A DNA stretch of 6,290 bases, from the NCBI GenBank assembly GCA_018647275.1, contig JABGTH010000360.1, positions 1-6,290 on the forward strand, in the 5' to 3' direction. Under the pieces are notes generated by a model that saw only the letters and a program-made list of their open reading frames with translations, searched no databases and was not told the origin of the DNA. Below, piece by piece: positions 5,930 through 6,290 of this stretch (position 1 is the first letter of the stretch; each line of letters begins with the position of its first letter). A program made the translations under genes and the position numbers. This DNA comes from Paracoccaceae bacterium (GTDB taxonomy: Bacteria; Pseudomonadota; Alphaproteobacteria; Rhodobacterales; Rhodobacteraceae).

Positions 5930-6027
5930 ATGAACATTATCTGGTTGGCCACGCGAGCATGCGCATCGAAATCCAAGATCAGGTTCTGTTGATTGCCCCG
6001 AGGCTCACTGGAAATCCATATCAGCCT
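5930..6027 (+). pseudogene. 5' stub of an MBL-fold metal-dependent hydrolase, frameshifted
   Basis: The start MNIIWL (ATG at 5930, with AGGA at 5919-5922) continues, after loss of one base at about 5948, as HASMRIEIQDQVLLIAPRL (5950-6006) and TGNPYQP (to 6027). Together this matches the N-terminus of UPF0173-type metal-dependent hydrolases of the metallo-beta-lactamase fold, which typically read NIIWLGHASxRIE...LLIDPWLTGNP. The missing base turns the Gly-His junction into Ala-Thr, and the unshifted frame then stops at TGA (5990-5992). Two further changes hit the motif: the Asp of LLIDPW reads Ala and the Trp reads Arg. The HxHxDH metal site and everything after it are gone, since similarity ends 6 bases before the tadA stop codon. 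The deletion therefore probably joined this stub to the tadA 3' end. Confidence 0.72.
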
Positions 6028-6033
6028 CGCCCC

Positions 6034-6290
6034 TCAACGCCGCCCCTTAAAAAACGCCTTCAACAAATCCCCCGACGCACCCGCGTCAATCCCATCATAA
6101 ACCTCTGGCGCGTGGTGGCATTGTGTGTGTGAAAACACTCGCGGCCCCTGCTCTATCCCGCCGGACTTAGGATCGCTCGCGCCGTAATACAGCCGCCCTA
6201 TACGGGCGTTGCTGATTGCAGCGGCGCACATCGGGCATGGCTCTAACGTAACGTACAGATCGCAACTTGGCAGGCGTTCAACGCCCAAAG
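6034..6290 (-). CDS. tadA: tRNA adenosine(34) deaminase (N-terminus outside window)
   Basis: TadA deaminates adenosine 34 to inosine in the tRNA anticodon wobble position, chiefly tRNA-Arg(ACG). The visible C-terminal 85 or so residues carry the cytidine-deaminase zinc motif EPCPMC (Cys codons 6237-6235 and 6228-6226). It is followed by AAAISNARIGRLYYGASDPK and the TadA-typical RVFSHTQCHHAPEVYDGI, ending in LLKAFFKGRR. The first zinc ligand and the proton-shuttling Glu (HAE motif) lie beyond the right edge. The frame is open to the edge, so the TTG at 6288 is not the start. Other CDA-fold deaminases are possible, but the PEVYxGI...LLxxFF tail is characteristic of TadA. The gene converges on the truncated hydrolase stub. 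Confidence 0.93.
   Translation of the reverse strand, partial: LGVERLPSCDLYVTLEPCPMCAAAISNARIGRLYYGASDPKSGGIEQGPRVFSHTQCHHAPEVYDGIDAGASGDLLKAFFKGRR

Overview
The window looks like chromosomal DNA of a marine Rhodobacteraceae/Roseobacter-type alphaproteobacterium. Supporting signs are the cysteine-free L33 protein, the gatC-gatA pair, a DUF1272 protein, a Bax inhibitor-1 family protein and an RNase P RNA with all the usual bacterial consensus blocks. The assignment rests on recognising protein families and is not a database result. Both ends cut through genes.

Layout, left to right. Positions 2-610 (+) hold the C-terminal part of a Bax inhibitor-1/YccA membrane protein, followed by a strong intrinsic terminator. 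Positions 685-993 (+) encode a cysteine-rich DUF1272 protein. Positions 1048-1554 (+) hold a dead protein-tyrosine-phosphatase-like gene. Its second in-frame stop falls where the catalytic cysteine should be. Next, on the minus strand, come rpmG (ribosomal protein L33, 1644-1811, with promoter, leader hairpin and terminator) and rnpB (RNase P RNA, about 2081-2486). A further minus-strand stretch at about 2544-2708 reads, across two frame changes, as a decayed AmpD-like N-acetylmuramoyl-L-alanine amidase and contains three copies of a 7-bp repeat. Then, still on the minus strand and transcribed right to left, come gatC (5029-5316), gatA (3483-4964) and an excalibur-domain lipoprotein gene (2723-3436), probably one transcription unit. 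Divergently, 5467-5874 (+) encodes a small VOC/glyoxalase-fold protein. After it, 5930-6027 (+) is the 5' stub of an MBL-fold metal-dependent hydrolase, broken by a one-base loss and cut off at the 3' end of convergent tadA (6034-6290, minus, entering from the right edge).

The intact genes are mostly translation and RNA housekeeping: GatCA makes Gln-tRNA and/or Asn-tRNA by transamidation, TadA makes inosine at tRNA position 34, RNase P matures tRNA 5' ends, and L33 is part of the large ribosomal subunit. I see no new defence or mobile system, no CRISPR array and no insertion sequence. The main non-obvious content is three independently decayed genes in 6.3 kb, two of them below the size at which a gene caller would report anything, and a Bax inhibitor-1 homologue that has lost both aspartates of the known pH/calcium sensor.
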